Shown one piece after another: positions 46,259 to 55,369 of a stretch of DNA of 64,000 nucleotides. This stretch comes from Rossellomorea aquimaris (lineage in GTDB: Bacteria > Bacillota > Bacilli > Bacillales > Fictibacillaceae): positions 531,813 to 595,812 of the forward strand of contig JAIVLN010000002.1 of the NCBI GenBank assembly GCA_020524245.1, given 5' to 3'. Every line of letters starts with the position of its first letter. Position 1 is the first letter of the stretch. The position numbers were made by a program, and so were the translations under genes. Under the pieces are notes generated by a model. That model saw only the letters and a program-made list of their open reading frames with translations, ran no database searches and was not told the DNA's origin.

Positions 46259-47167
46259 ATGAAAAAGGTTTTGGCACTTTTGTTTGCGGCTCTTCTCGTA
46301 GTTGGGTTGACTGCATGCGGCACAAGCAGTGACTCTGGTTCTTCGAAAGATGGAGGCGATCCAGAAAAGCTTATTATGGGCTTCGTACCATCTCAAGACT
46401 CTGATGAAATTGCTGACACGGTCAAGCCACTTGCAGACAAGTTAAGCGAGGAGCTCGGAATTGAAGTTGAAGGACAAGTTATGACTAGCTATTCAGCACT
46501 TGTTGAAGCAATGGGAAGCAACCAAGTACAAATCGGTTTCCTACCTGCTTTCGGTTACGTCCTTGCAAATGAAAAGCATGGTGTAGAAGTTATCCTTAAG
46601 TCTGAGCGTTATGGCAGCGGTACATACAAAGCACAATATGTTGTCCGTGCTGACTCTGACATTGAAACTCTTGAAGACATGGAAGGCAAAGCTTGGGCGA
46701 TTCCTGACTTGACTTCTACGAGTGGGTTCTTGTTCCCTGCAGCTCAAATCATGGACAAGTTCAATGTAGAAGATGTTCAATCCGGATTCTTCAGTAACAC
46801 GATTGAAGCAGGTGGACATGACAACGCCTTGATCGCTGTTTACGAAGGAGATGCAGATGTTGCTACAACATTTGACGATGCTCGCTCAACTATTGAAGAA
46901 GACTATCCAGATGTAATGGAGAAACTTAAAGTAGTTGAATACACTGCTGAAATTCCTAACGATACGATTTCAGTTACAAAAGAACTTTCTGATGACATGC
47001 AAAAGAAAATCAAAGAAACATTCCTATCTTTCAATGATGACAAAGAAATGATCGAAGTTATGAACGAAGTCTACAGCTGGGATGCAATCATTGAAGCAGA
47101 AGACAGCGAGTACGACGTTGTTCGTGACACATATGAGAAATTCAAAGATTCAATTTCAATCGATTAA
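46259..47167 (+). CDS. phnD: Phosphonate/phosphite/phosphate ABC transporter binding lipoprotein
   Basis: 302 residues: signal peptide with lipobox LTAC (Cys20), Ser/Gly linker, and a PhnD-type periplasmic-binding fold (GFVPSQD, AMGSNQVQIGFLPAFGYV, STSGFLFPAAQIM, VYEGDADVATTFDDAR). It captures phosphonate, phosphite or a related oxyanion outside the membrane. First gene of phnDCEE; a hairpin after it may limit downstream transcription. Exact substrate is not decidable here, and no C-P lyase genes are in view. Confidence 0.9.
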   Translation: MKKVLALLFAALLVVGLTACGTSSDSGSSKDGGDPEKLIMGFVPSQDSDEIADTVKPLADKLSEELGIEVEGQVMTSYSALVEAMGSNQVQIGFLPAFGYVLANEKHGVEVILKSERYGSGTYKAQYVVRADSDIETLEDMEGKAWAIPDLTSTSGFLFPAAQIMDKFNVEDVQSGFFSNTIEAGGHDNALIAVYEGDADVATTFDDARSTIEEDYPDVMEKLKVVEYTAEIPNDTISVTKELSDDMQKKIKETFLSFNDDKEMIEVMNEVYSWDAIIEAEDSEYDVVRDTYEKFKDSISID

Positions 47168-47199
47168 TAGTATAGAAGAATCATGATGATGGAAGACCT

Positions 47200-47227
47200 G
47201 GGGGAAGCTAGCCTTCTCCCTTTTTTT
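47200..47227 (+). terminator. Internal terminator/attenuator between phnD and phnC
   Basis: GGGGGAAG pairs with CTTCTCCC (one G-U) around CTAGC, followed by T7. phnC starts 90 nt later with no obvious promoter of its own, so partial read-through would give more binding protein than transporter. Confidence 0.7.
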
Positions 47228-47316
47228 CTACAAAAATGCAATTTAAAACTTTTCAAAAGTAGAGAAATTGGACCTCTGAAACTACTAAATATTCATTTTC
47301 TGTTAGGGGAGTAAGT

Positions 47317-48105
47317 ATGATCGAATTCAAAGATTTATCACTTGTATATCCGAATGGCACCCAGGGTTTGAAAAATGTGAATGTCAAAATCAATGAAGGT
47401 GAATTTGTCGTCATCGTCGGTTTGTCCGGTGCAGGAAAATCCACTTTCATTCGTAGCATCAACCGTATGGTTACACCGACACACGGTGAATTGCTCGTTG
47501 ATGATGAAAACATCTTGAAATATAAAGGAAATGATCTTCGAAAACTCCGTACAAAAGTCGGGATGATCTTTCAAAATTATAATCTCGTCAAACGTTCGAC
47601 TGTCATGAAGAACGTCATTTCCGGTCGTTTAGGCCATACAGGTACATTGCGAAGTATCCTGAATCTCTACAAGAAAGAAGATATGGCTTTGGCTTATGAA
47701 AGTTTGAAGCGTGTCAATATTGAAGAAAAGCTTTACTCTCGAGCAGATCAATTGAGTGGTGGACAACAGCAAAGGGTATCGATTGCGCGTGTATTGACCC
47801 AGCAACCGTCAGTCGTATTGGCGGATGAGCCTGTAGCGAGTCTTGATCCTCCAACCTCTCACCAGGTCATGAAATACTTGAAGAAAATTAACCGTGAAGA
47901 TAACATAACGACCATCGTCAACCTTCATTTCATCGATATGGCGATGGAATACGCGGATCGAATCATCGGAATGCGCTCAGGAGAAATTGTATTTGATGGT
48001 CCAGCAAGCGAAGTAAATGAGAAAACATTTGAAGAAATTTACGGTCGTCCGATTAAAGAAGATGATATTCGAGGGGGGAAGGACGACAATGAACAAACCC
48101 CTTAA
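47317..48105 (+). CDS. phnC: Phosphonate ABC transporter ATP-binding protein
   Basis: 262 residues. Walker A GLSGAGKST (~37-45), Q-loop MIFQNYNLV, signature LSGGQQQR, Walker B VVLADEPVASLD, switch His in NLHFI. PhnC-type RSTVMKNVISGRLG is present. It powers import through the two PhnE permeases encoded next. AGGGGAGTAAGT precedes the ATG. Confidence 0.94.
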   Translation: MIEFKDLSLVYPNGTQGLKNVNVKINEGEFVVIVGLSGAGKSTFIRSINRMVTPTHGELLVDDENILKYKGNDLRKLRTKVGMIFQNYNLVKRSTVMKNVISGRLGHTGTLRSILNLYKKEDMALAYESLKRVNIEEKLYSRADQLSGGQQQRVSIARVLTQQPSVVLADEPVASLDPPTSHQVMKYLKKINREDNITTIVNLHFIDMAMEYADRIIGMRSGEIVFDGPASEVNEKTFEEIYGRPIKEDDIRGGKDDNEQTP

Positions 48106-48895
48106 TACGAATGTCCCGACCGGCCTCGTTTCCGGTAAAGCGAAACTTCGGATGAATCTGATCATGCTCGTTGTACTCGGACTTTACATTTTCAGCTCGG
48201 TCATGACGAATTCTTCTGTCCTCCGTTTCAACGCTGAGTTCTTTGAAAACGTGTGGGTCATGGTCGTGCAGCTTTTCCCTCCTAACTGGGCTTATGCAGG
48301 TGTCGTATGGGGCAAACTGATGGAAACTGTGAAAATGGCGCTGATTGCAACGACCATCGCCGGACTTTTATGTATCCCGTTCAGTCTATTGGCAGCTAAC
48401 AACATCGTTCATAATAAGTTTTTGTACAACTTCACGAAGATGTTCTTGAACATCATGCGTACGATTCCAGAACTTATTTTAGCTGTCGTATTCGTCGGTT
48501 TGTTCGGAATCGGAGTATTTTCCGGAATTCTTGCTTTAATTATCTTTTCACTTGGGATTCTTGCGAAGTTGATCAGTGAAACGATTGAAGCGATTGATAT
48601 GAATCCATTAGAGGCCATTCGTGCATCCGGAGGTAATACGCTTCAGGTCATTTGGTATGCCGTCGTACCACAGGTGCTGCCTCAGTTCGTATCGTTCACG
48701 CTTTATGTATTTGAAATCAACGTACGGGCTTCAGTTGTCCTCGGGTTTGTCGGTGCAGGTGGAATCGGTTTGATCCTCCGCCAGCAAATCAACTTCCTGA
48801 GCTATCAGAATGTCAGTACGATCATCGTCATAACGTTCGTAGTCGTTGTCATCATCGACTATATCAGTAATAAGTTAAGGGGGCGACTTGTCTAA
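48089..48895 (+). CDS. phnE: Phosphonate ABC transporter permease, first copy
   Basis: 268 residues from the ATG at 48089 (GAGGGGGGAAGG upstream), overlapping phnC by 17 nt. Six hydrophobic helices and the permease EAA-type loop EAIDMNPLEAIRASGGNTLQ, then INVRASVVLGFVGAGGIG. Works as a heterodimer with the next gene. Confidence 0.92.
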   Translation: MNKPLNTNVPTGLVSGKAKLRMNLIMLVVLGLYIFSSVMTNSSVLRFNAEFFENVWVMVVQLFPPNWAYAGVVWGKLMETVKMALIATTIAGLLCIPFSLLAANNIVHNKFLYNFTKMFLNIMRTIPELILAVVFVGLFGIGVFSGILALIIFSLGILAKLISETIEAIDMNPLEAIRASGGNTLQVIWYAVVPQVLPQFVSFTLYVFEINVRASVVLGFVGAGGIGLILRQQINFLSYQNVSTIIVITFVVVVIIDYISNKLRGRLV

Positions 48896-49698
48896 TGAAC
48901 GAAATCACAGTACCTCCTAAACCACAGAAAAGTCCTACAAAAATAGTTCGTAATATCGGGATTGGAATCGGTTTGCTTGCTTTGTATGTCTGGGCGTTTG
49001 CAACGATCGAAATTCCGTGGGGCCGTATTTTCAGTGAGCGGACGATCGCGAACTTCGACCGTGTTATTCCGAAGTTGTTCAGTCCAGACTTCACTTTCGC
49101 GGAAAAAGTGCTGAACTACATGATGGAAACGTTGTTCATCGCCTTTACAGGCTCCTTCATGGCAGCGATTTTGGCCGTTCCGTTCGGATTCTTTGCAGCA
49201 TCGAACATCAATCGCAATCCATTCCTAAATACGATGGGAAAATGGATTTTGAATGCTGACCGGACGTTCCCGGAAATCTTACTTGCATTGATTTTCGTCG
49301 TTGCGATCGGACCAGGAGCATTTGCTGGTGTCCTTGCGATTGCGATCCACTCGGTCGGAATGCTTGGGAAATTGTACTCTGAAGTCATCGAATCGATTGA
49401 TATGCATGTCGTTGAGGCGATGGAAGCAAACGGCGCGAATAAGGTTCAGATCTTCTTTTATGGCATCATGCCGCAGGTCATTCCGGAATTCTTGTCTTAT
49501 GCAATTTATCGATTCGAAATCGATGTCCGTGCTTCTTCCATTCTTGGAATCATCGGTGCCGGTGGTATCGGTACGCTTCTCGTCATTTCATCCCGAAACC
49601 GTAACTGGGATGAAGTCGGTATGATCTTACTCGTCATCATCATCTTTGTAAGCATCATCGACTACATCAGTACCGCAATCCGAAAACGTATCGTATAG
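48895..49698 (+). CDS. phnE: Phosphonate ABC transporter permease, second copy
   Basis: 267 residues; ATG overlaps the previous stop (TAATG). About six helices; loop ESIDMHVVEAMEANGANKVQ and IDVRASSILGIIGAGGIG match its partner. Ends the phnDCEE operon at a terminator 1 nt past the stop. Confidence 0.92.
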   Translation: MNEITVPPKPQKSPTKIVRNIGIGIGLLALYVWAFATIEIPWGRIFSERTIANFDRVIPKLFSPDFTFAEKVLNYMMETLFIAFTGSFMAAILAVPFGFFAASNINRNPFLNTMGKWILNADRTFPEILLALIFVVAIGPGAFAGVLAIAIHSVGMLGKLYSEVIESIDMHVVEAMEANGANKVQIFFYGIMPQVIPEFLSYAIYRFEIDVRASSILGIIGAGGIGTLLVISSRNRNWDEVGMILLVIIIFVSIIDYISTAIRKRIV

Positions 49699-49729
49699 AA
49701 AAAAGGAGTGACACACCGTCACTCCTTTT
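49699..49729. terminator. Bidirectional intrinsic terminator
   Basis: AAAAGGAGTGAC and GTCACTCCTTTT pair around ACACC, between convergent phnE and the Cof-type gene. Confidence 0.92.
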
Positions 49730-49731
49730 CA

Positions 49732-50604
49732 TTATTTACTGACTTCAATTTTTCGCATGAACGTATGAATGGCATGCGCTACGCCGCTTTCATCATTTGT
49801 TTTAGTCGTGAAAGAACACAGACGCTTGATGTCTTCCTCCGCGTTGCCCATCGCGACACTAATTCCAGCGAGCTCAAACATGGACACATCGTTGTAGTTA
49901 TCACCGATTGCCATGACCTCTTTCATCGGAATGCCGAGTTCATCTGCATAGTTTTTCACAGCGATGCCTTTTTGAGCATCACGATGCGTGATCTCAAGGT
50001 TCGCCTCTGCAGAACGACTTACTGCTAAATCGCTGAATGTAAGGAAATCATTCATTGCATCTGATCGATTCTTTTCATTCCGTGAAAAGCTCAACAGCTT
50101 GTAGATTTCCACCTCAGAATCCTTCACGATATCATGGTAATTCTCAGTGTAGTGAATACGGCCATTTTTCACTCGGTAGTCCGCGAGTTTATGTGCATGA
50201 GAATCCGTTACTTCTGGGTTCGCACTCTTAATGATATCGACGATAATATCGATTGCCATTTCTAAATCGTTGCTATACGTCCCTTTATTCGTATATAGCT
50301 CATAGTACATGGAATAATGGTTCAGCAGTTCATCTACTTTATAGTACGTCTCTTTAGAGAGCGTGATACTGTTTTTGATTTCGCCTTCTTTATTGCGGAA
50401 TTGCGCTCCGTTGATTGCGATGATCGGGAGATTCAATCCGGCTTCTTCTATCGGATTGACAGCCTCTTCAAAAGAGCGTCCAGTAGCTACGACAACATGA
50501 ATGCCAGCATCCTGAGCTTTTTTGATCGCTTCAACATTTTCCTCATTGATTGTTGTATTGTTATTAACAAGTGTTCCGTCCATATCAATTGCGATTAATT
50601 TCAT
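49732..50604 (-). CDS. Cof-type HAD-IIB phosphatase
   Basis: 290 residues. HAD motifs MKLIAIDMDGTLVNNNTTI (nucleophile Asp), VVATGRSFEEA, Lys in DAQKGIAVK and AIGDNYNDVSMFELAG. The C2B cap (~85-200) marks the Cof subfamily, which dephosphorylates sugar phosphates or cofactors such as flavin or pyridoxal phosphates. GAGGACAGGAT precedes the ATG. Confidence 0.92.
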   Translation of the reverse strand: MKLIAIDMDGTLVNNNTTINEENVEAIKKAQDAGIHVVVATGRSFEEAVNPIEEAGLNLPIIAINGAQFRNKEGEIKNSITLSKETYYKVDELLNHYSMYYELYTNKGTYSNDLEMAIDIIVDIIKSANPEVTDSHAHKLADYRVKNGRIHYTENYHDIVKDSEVEIYKLLSFSRNEKNRSDAMNDFLTFSDLAVSRSAEANLEITHRDAQKGIAVKNYADELGIPMKEVMAIGDNYNDVSMFELAGISVAMGNAEEDIKRLCSFTTKTNDESGVAHAIHTFMRKIEVSK

Positions 50605-50674
50605 ATTATCCTGTCCTTTTTTGAAGTTTTCTTAGCTATTTTTCCCATTTTATCAGTATGGGAAACAAAAAGAA

Positions 50675-50702
50675 AAAAAGAGCTTTCACTCAGCTCTTTT
50701 TG
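50675..50702. terminator. Intrinsic terminator
   Basis: AAAAAGAGCT and AGCTCTTTTT pair around TTCACTC, between the small gene at 50711 (-) and the Cof gene (-). Confidence 0.85.
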
Positions 50703-50710
50703 AAAACGCT

Positions 50711-50842
50711 TTATTTATGTTTCATATCTGTAAAAAATAATTCCATGAATGCTTGAAAGATCTCCACTGATTGAAAGGCCACAAGTGACAAAGCTGTTAA
50801 TGAAAAGAAACCAATCACTACGTAACGAAGTAAAAACAACAT
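50711..50842 (-). CDS. Small single-helix membrane protein
   Basis: 43 residues starting MLFLLRYVVIGFFSLTALSL, one hydrophobic helix then a short amphipathic tail. GAGGTGAAAGTAA lies before the ATG and a terminator follows the stop by 8 nt. No family recognised; the ribosome binding site and terminator support a real gene. Confidence 0.6.
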   Translation of the reverse strand: MLFLLRYVVIGFFSLTALSLVAFQSVEIFQAFMELFFTDMKHK

Positions 50843-50914
50843 TTACTTTCACCTCATTTTTTGGAGTAGGTTCACTATATCACTTCTCTCAGCTTTTGGA
50901 AAGTAAATTTTTTG

Positions 50915-51223
50915 TTAAGCAAACAGCAGGCTGAGCGTACATAACACGCCTACTGAGCAGATAACGATAACGATGAGGCTTGCTCCAAAATATGCAGCAA
51001 CGAACGCAGTCAGTGCTCCGACAATGCCCATCCACAGGTTTTCGTTGAAGACCAGGATTCCAGGGAAAATCAAGGCACCTAGGATCGCGTAAGGTACATT
51101 CTTCAATACCCCTCTCAGAAATGGTGGGATAGAATCCGTTTGAAAGGCGACGAGCGGTAACATCCGTGGAATATAAGTGACGATCGCCATTCCGAGAATG
51201 ATCCATATATACGTACTATTCAT
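50915..51223 (-). CDS. azlD: AzlD-like branched-chain amino acid exporter subunit
   Basis: 102 residues from the ATG at 51223 (GGGGAGAAGG upstream), overlapping azlC by 8 nt. Three to four helices with WIILGMAIVTYIPRMLPL, the AzlD family opening. It pairs with AzlC to export branched-chain amino acids or analogs. Confidence 0.9.
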   Translation of the reverse strand: MNSTYIWIILGMAIVTYIPRMLPLVAFQTDSIPPFLRGVLKNVPYAILGALIFPGILVFNENLWMGIVGALTAFVAAYFGASLIVIVICSVGVLCTLSLLFA

Positions 51224-51932
51224 CAACCTTCTCCCCTTTCCAAACGAGTTCGATGACGACAGCCGCAACGGATGTCGATAAGATGATCGTCCAGCCCGTT
51301 GACAATTCTGTCGTAAACGTTAGAATACTATTCAACAATGCTGCAATCGCAGCTAACAAGACGACTTTCATCGATTTCCGAGCACTTGGAACGAGGAGTC
51401 CAATAAATAAGGCATATAATGCGATGCCCATACTATCTTGCAGAATAGATGGCAGTCCTGCGCCGATCAGATAACCAATCGCCGAAAACGAAACCCAACT
51501 GGTCCATACGACCAAGCCAAGCCCGATCATGAAAGCTGATTGAACTTTCCCTTTCTCCAGGGAAGCCAGGGTGAACGTCTCATCGGTTATGAAAAAGCTG
51601 TATAACGCCTTTTTCCATTTCGGTTCATTGGCCGATTTTTCACCGATGGAGGCACTCATCAACAGGTGACGGATGTTGACGATGAACGTAGTCAATATGA
51701 TCTCAAAACCGCCGATACCAGCAGCAAAAAGGGTGAGCGAGATGTATTGAGCTGCCCCGGCAAAAACGAATACACTCATACTGACCGTCTCGAACAGATT
51801 GAGCCCAGAACTTTTCGCCAACAAACCGAATGTAAAAGCGACCGGCATATACCCGATGGCGATACTGCTCCCCTTCTGGAATCCCTGCTTAAATAACGAT
51901 GTTGTCAAACGCTGTGCCAAAGCGGTATTCAT
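51216..51932 (-). CDS. azlC: AzlC-like branched-chain amino acid exporter
   Basis: 238 residues with about seven helices. IAIGYMPVAFTFGLLAKSSG and VFAGAAQYISLTLFAAG are AzlC family signatures. Divergent from an XRE-cupin regulator, whose A/T-rich shared region (51960-52015) holds repeated TGTATG motifs and is the likely operator. Confidence 0.92.
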   Translation of the reverse strand: MNTALAQRLTTSLFKQGFQKGSSIAIGYMPVAFTFGLLAKSSGLNLFETVSMSVFVFAGAAQYISLTLFAAGIGGFEIILTTFIVNIRHLLMSASIGEKSANEPKWKKALYSFFITDETFTLASLEKGKVQSAFMIGLGLVVWTSWVSFSAIGYLIGAGLPSILQDSMGIALYALFIGLLVPSARKSMKVVLLAAIAALLNSILTFTTELSTGWTIILSTSVAAVVIELVWKGEKVDE

Positions 51933-52034
51933 AGGTTTCCCTGCCTTCCAGAATTTTGTGTGAATGATGTTATGTATGATATATTGTATGTATTGTATGT
52001 TATAGCATATATCTAGTCAAGGAGAATTTAATGA

Positions 52035-52589
52035 ATGTCACATGAAGTAAACCGAATGATTGGTGATAAAATTAAAGCGATCCGTGCTGAGCGCAAGTTA
52101 AGCTTGGATGAACTATCGAGAATAACACACGTGAGCAAAGCGATGCTCGGACAAATTGAAAGAGGTACTTCCAGTCCTACCGTCAGTACACTTTGGAAAA
52201 TTGCAACCGGTCTCGGTGTTGCGTTCTCTTCATTTGTCGAGGAAGAGCAGCCGAAGTTCTCCAAGGTCAATATTTCTGATATTGAACCATTGCTTGAGGA
52301 TGATGGACGCTATCTCGTCCACACCCTGTTCCCGACTGAGCCAAAGCGGAATTTCGAGGTGTATTCCGTATCTTTAAAACCAGGCTGTGAATACACGAGT
52401 CCCGCCCATATCCATGGTGTTGAAGAATATCTGTTTTTACATAGCGGCGAGATGACTGTGCTTGTCGCAGAAGCCGAGCACCTGTTGAAAGCTGGAGATG
52501 CATTCCGGTTCTCCGCGGATTACGAGCATACGTATGTAAACCGCTCGGAAGAGACATGCGAACTCTTCTTAATTGTGCATTACACTTAA
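52035..52589 (+). CDS. XRE-family regulator with C-terminal cupin domain
   Basis: 184 residues. N-terminal HTH (IKAIRAERKLSLDELSRITHVSKAMLGQIERG, ~13-45), then a cupin sensor domain (~100-180) with HIHGVEEYLFLHSGEMTVLV and the second motif FSADYEHTYVN. HTH-cupin proteins bind small ligands and often repress adjacent transporters; here azlCD is divergent. GGAG lies 10 nt before the ATG. Confidence 0.9.
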   Translation: MSHEVNRMIGDKIKAIRAERKLSLDELSRITHVSKAMLGQIERGTSSPTVSTLWKIATGLGVAFSSFVEEEQPKFSKVNISDIEPLLEDDGRYLVHTLFPTEPKRNFEVYSVSLKPGCEYTSPAHIHGVEEYLFLHSGEMTVLVAEAEHLLKAGDAFRFSADYEHTYVNRSEETCELFLIVHYT

Positions 52590-52624
52590 AAAGGAGGTCT
52601 GACCAAGCGTCAGACCTCCTTTTA
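52587..52624. terminator. Bidirectional intrinsic terminator
   Basis: AAAAAGGAGGTCTGAC and GTCAGACCTCCTTTT pair around CAAGC, between the regulator (+) and the dehydrogenase operon (-). Confidence 0.92.
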
Positions 52625-52625
52625 T

Positions 52626-54071
52626 TCATCCTACTGGTTGAGCGTCTTTTTTCTGTTGTTTGTTCGGCGGGACATGGATCGCAGTTCCGGTCATGCTTTC
52701 GAGTGCTTCCAACCAGCCTTCGTTGAAGCTTGGGTGCGGATAAAATGGATACAGCATGTCTTCCTCTCTCGCTGCCATTTCTAAGGCGGTCACACCGGAC
52801 GAAATCATTTCAACAGCACCCTGACCAATCATATGGACTCCAAGTAAAAGGTCCGTCTTGCTGTCTTTAACAATCTTTACGAGACCTTCTTTTTTACCTG
52901 TAATACTCGCAAATCCATTCCCTGACATCGAGAATTGGCCTGTTGTTACTTCAAACCCATCTGCCACTGCTTCCTCTTCGGTCAGACCGGCAAAGGCGAT
53001 CGGTGTTGAAGTATGCACAACCGTCGGAAGGTAACGGAGATTCAATTCAGTGGATTGACCAGCCGCGTGTTCTGCTGCCACTTTTCCTTGTTTGATCGCT
53101 TTAACAGCCAGGGCAGGTCCGATGGTCACATCTCCAACAGCATACAGCCCTTTTTCACTTGTTTCGCTGTACTCGTTCACAACTAGGAATCCGTTGTCAT
53201 CCGTTTCAACTTTCAGTGCGTCTAGACCTAATTCCTTCGTGTTCGGTTTAAAGCCTGCAGAAACGAGAAGGTGACTGCCTTCCACCGTCACTTTTTCTTC
53301 GCCTTTTACGAGGTGAAGTGTGACATGATCTGCATTTGATTCTACCGATTCCAGACTACTTTCTTTGACGACTTTCACTTTCGACTTTTTCAAAACCCGG
53401 TTCAATTCTTTGTTGAGGTCCGCATCAAATCCGAAATCACTTTGGCCATCAATTACGATTGTAACTTTTGCGCCTAATGCATTGAAGCTTGTCGCAGCTT
53501 CCAATGCAATGTAGTCCGAACCATAAATGACAAGATGTTCAGGTACCTCTTCAAGAGAGTAGATGTCCTGAGCAGAGTATACACGGTCCGACTTCAGATC
53601 GATTCCTTCTGGCACATAAGCGGAGGCACCCGTCGCAACGATTGCCTTCTCATACTTGTAGATTTCGAATGTATCGCCAGACTCAACTCCAATTCGATTA
53701 CCTGTCATGAAGGACGCTGAGCCGTTAATGACTTCAACCTTGTTCGCTTTGCAGAGTGCTTCTACACCTTTCTGCAAGCCCGAAACGGTTTGCGCCATAT
53801 ACTTTTGGTGCTGCTCCATGTTAAAAGTAGGCTCTCCTGCTTCGATTCCAAGCTGTTCCATGTGCTTCCAATCAGATAGCTTTCCTGCCGTATGAGCGAA
53901 CAGCTTAGATGGAATACAGCCTTTGCTTAAGCAGATTCCTCCGAGCTCTCCTTTTTCAACCAAGGTCACTTCGATTCCGAGCTGAGCGGCGCGGATGGCA
54001 GCATTGTAACCGCCAGGTCCGCCGCCGACGATGATCAGCTCACGCTCTTGTATCACTTCGCCAACTACCAT
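52626..54071 (-). CDS. Dihydrolipoyl dehydrogenase (E3)
   Basis: 481 residues. FAD site IIVGGGPGGYNAAIRAAQLG (~14-33), redox-active disulfide GGICLSKGCIPSK (with Ser where Asn is usual), NAD domain, TIGPALAVKAIKQG and the C-terminal catalytic His in YPHPSFNEGW. It reoxidises dihydrolipoyl groups of the E2 encoded just upstream; E2 stop and E3 ATG abut (TAGATG), with GGAG 9 nt upstream. Last gene of the 2-oxoacid dehydrogenase operon. Confidence 0.93.
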   Translation of the reverse strand: MVVGEVIQERELIIVGGGPGGYNAAIRAAQLGIEVTLVEKGELGGICLSKGCIPSKLFAHTAGKLSDWKHMEQLGIEAGEPTFNMEQHQKYMAQTVSGLQKGVEALCKANKVEVINGSASFMTGNRIGVESGDTFEIYKYEKAIVATGASAYVPEGIDLKSDRVYSAQDIYSLEEVPEHLVIYGSDYIALEAATSFNALGAKVTIVIDGQSDFGFDADLNKELNRVLKKSKVKVVKESSLESVESNADHVTLHLVKGEEKVTVEGSHLLVSAGFKPNTKELGLDALKVETDDNGFLVVNEYSETSEKGLYAVGDVTIGPALAVKAIKQGKVAAEHAAGQSTELNLRYLPTVVHTSTPIAFAGLTEEEAVADGFEVTTGQFSMSGNGFASITGKKEGLVKIVKDSKTDLLLGVHMIGQGAVEMISSGVTALEMAAREEDMLYPFYPHPSFNEGWLEALESMTGTAIHVPPNKQQKKDAQPVG

Positions 54072-55355
54072 CTATATCAGCTCCAATGTCATTGCTGCAG
54101 GGTTTTCAATATAGTGTATGAAACGGTTCGTAAACGCGACAGCTGTCGCACCATCCGCTACACGATGGTCGAATGTCATCGACACGTTCATGATCGAACG
54201 GATGACGATTTCGTCGTTAATGACGACCGGCATTTTCTTCGTCTTATGGAACGCCATCAATCCGACTTCTGGATGATTGATGATCGGAGTTGCACCCGTA
54301 CTGCCGAGTGGGCCGACGTTACTGATCGTAAATGTTCCACCTTTCATGTCAGATGGCTTCAGCTTGTTCGTCTTCGCCTTTTGAATCAACTCTTTCATTT
54401 CACGGTTGATCGTCGCGATCGACTTTTGCTCCACGTTTTTCACAACGGGAACGATCAAGCCATCATCGGCATCTGTAGCGAGACCCATGTTCACTTCGCC
54501 TTCTAAACGGATGACTTCGTTCTCTTCATCCAGTTTCGCGTTGAAAATCGGGTAGTCGCGCATTGCGAGCTGGATCGCTTTGACGAAAAAGGCTGCAAGA
54601 GAAACGTTCATGCCTTTTGAACCGTCTGGATCCGCTGCTTTCAGAGACTTTTTCAATTCTAATAGATTCGTAAGGTCGACTTCATCAAAATGTGAGACGT
54701 GCGGAATCGTATACAACGATTGCGTCATTTTCTGTGCAATTTGTTTACGGCGACCTTTGAACGGAATCTCTTTCGCTTCCATCGACTTGTAGACCGGTTG
54801 AGCAGTTTGAGTTGTGCTCGCTTCTTCGGCTACAGGCTCAGCTTGCGTTTGCGGCTCGCTTCCGCCATCGATGAACTTGTAAACATCTTCTTCCGTCACA
54901 CGTCCACCAGGTCCTGTGCCTTCTATCTGTTCAATGTCGACGCTGTTATCTCGTGCGATTTTTCGCGTATAAGGAGCCGCCAACACGCGACGAGTCAGTC
55001 TTGCCATCGTTTGTACAGCTGTGTTGGAGCGCTTTTGTTTCAATTCTTCGGAATGCGTACTCTTCGGCTTTTCTTCTGCCTTTGGCGCATCAGAAGAACC
55101 ACCTTCAGAAGGGACACTGCCTTCTTTTTCAATGAGGATGATCGTCGTGCCGACCGTGACGACATCCCCTTCGGATGCTTTGATTTCTTTTACCGTACCA
55201 GCGACAGGAGACGGAAGTTCGGCTGTGACTTTATCCGTCTGTACTTCGACAAGCGGTTGGTCGATTTTCACAGCATCGCCAGGAGAAACGTGAAAATGCG
55301 TAATCTCCCCTTCTGTAATTCCTTCGCCAATGTCATGGAGCTTTACTTCAATCAT
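54072..55355 (-). CDS. 2-oxoacid dehydrogenase E2 (dihydrolipoyl acyltransferase)
   Basis: 427 residues from the ATG at 55355 (AAGGAGG upstream). One lipoyl domain (~1-76, lipoyl-Lys in VQTDKVTAELPS), an E1/E3-binding domain (APYTRKIARDNSVDIEQIEGTGPGGRVTEEDV spread over ~115-150), then the acyltransferase domain with TFDHRVADG near the end (catalytic His). It forms the core of the complex and transfers the acyl group to CoA. Confidence 0.93.
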   Translation of the reverse strand: MIEVKLHDIGEGITEGEITHFHVSPGDAVKIDQPLVEVQTDKVTAELPSPVAGTVKEIKASEGDVVTVGTTIILIEKEGSVPSEGGSSDAPKAEEKPKSTHSEELKQKRSNTAVQTMARLTRRVLAAPYTRKIARDNSVDIEQIEGTGPGGRVTEEDVYKFIDGGSEPQTQAEPVAEEASTTQTAQPVYKSMEAKEIPFKGRRKQIAQKMTQSLYTIPHVSHFDEVDLTNLLELKKSLKAADPDGSKGMNVSLAAFFVKAIQLAMRDYPIFNAKLDEENEVIRLEGEVNMGLATDADDGLIVPVVKNVEQKSIATINREMKELIQKAKTNKLKPSDMKGGTFTISNVGPLGSTGATPIINHPEVGLMAFHKTKKMPVVINDEIVIRSIMNVSMTFDHRVADGATAVAFTNRFIHYIENPAAMTLELI

Positions 55356-55369
55356 TTTCTTCCTCCTTT

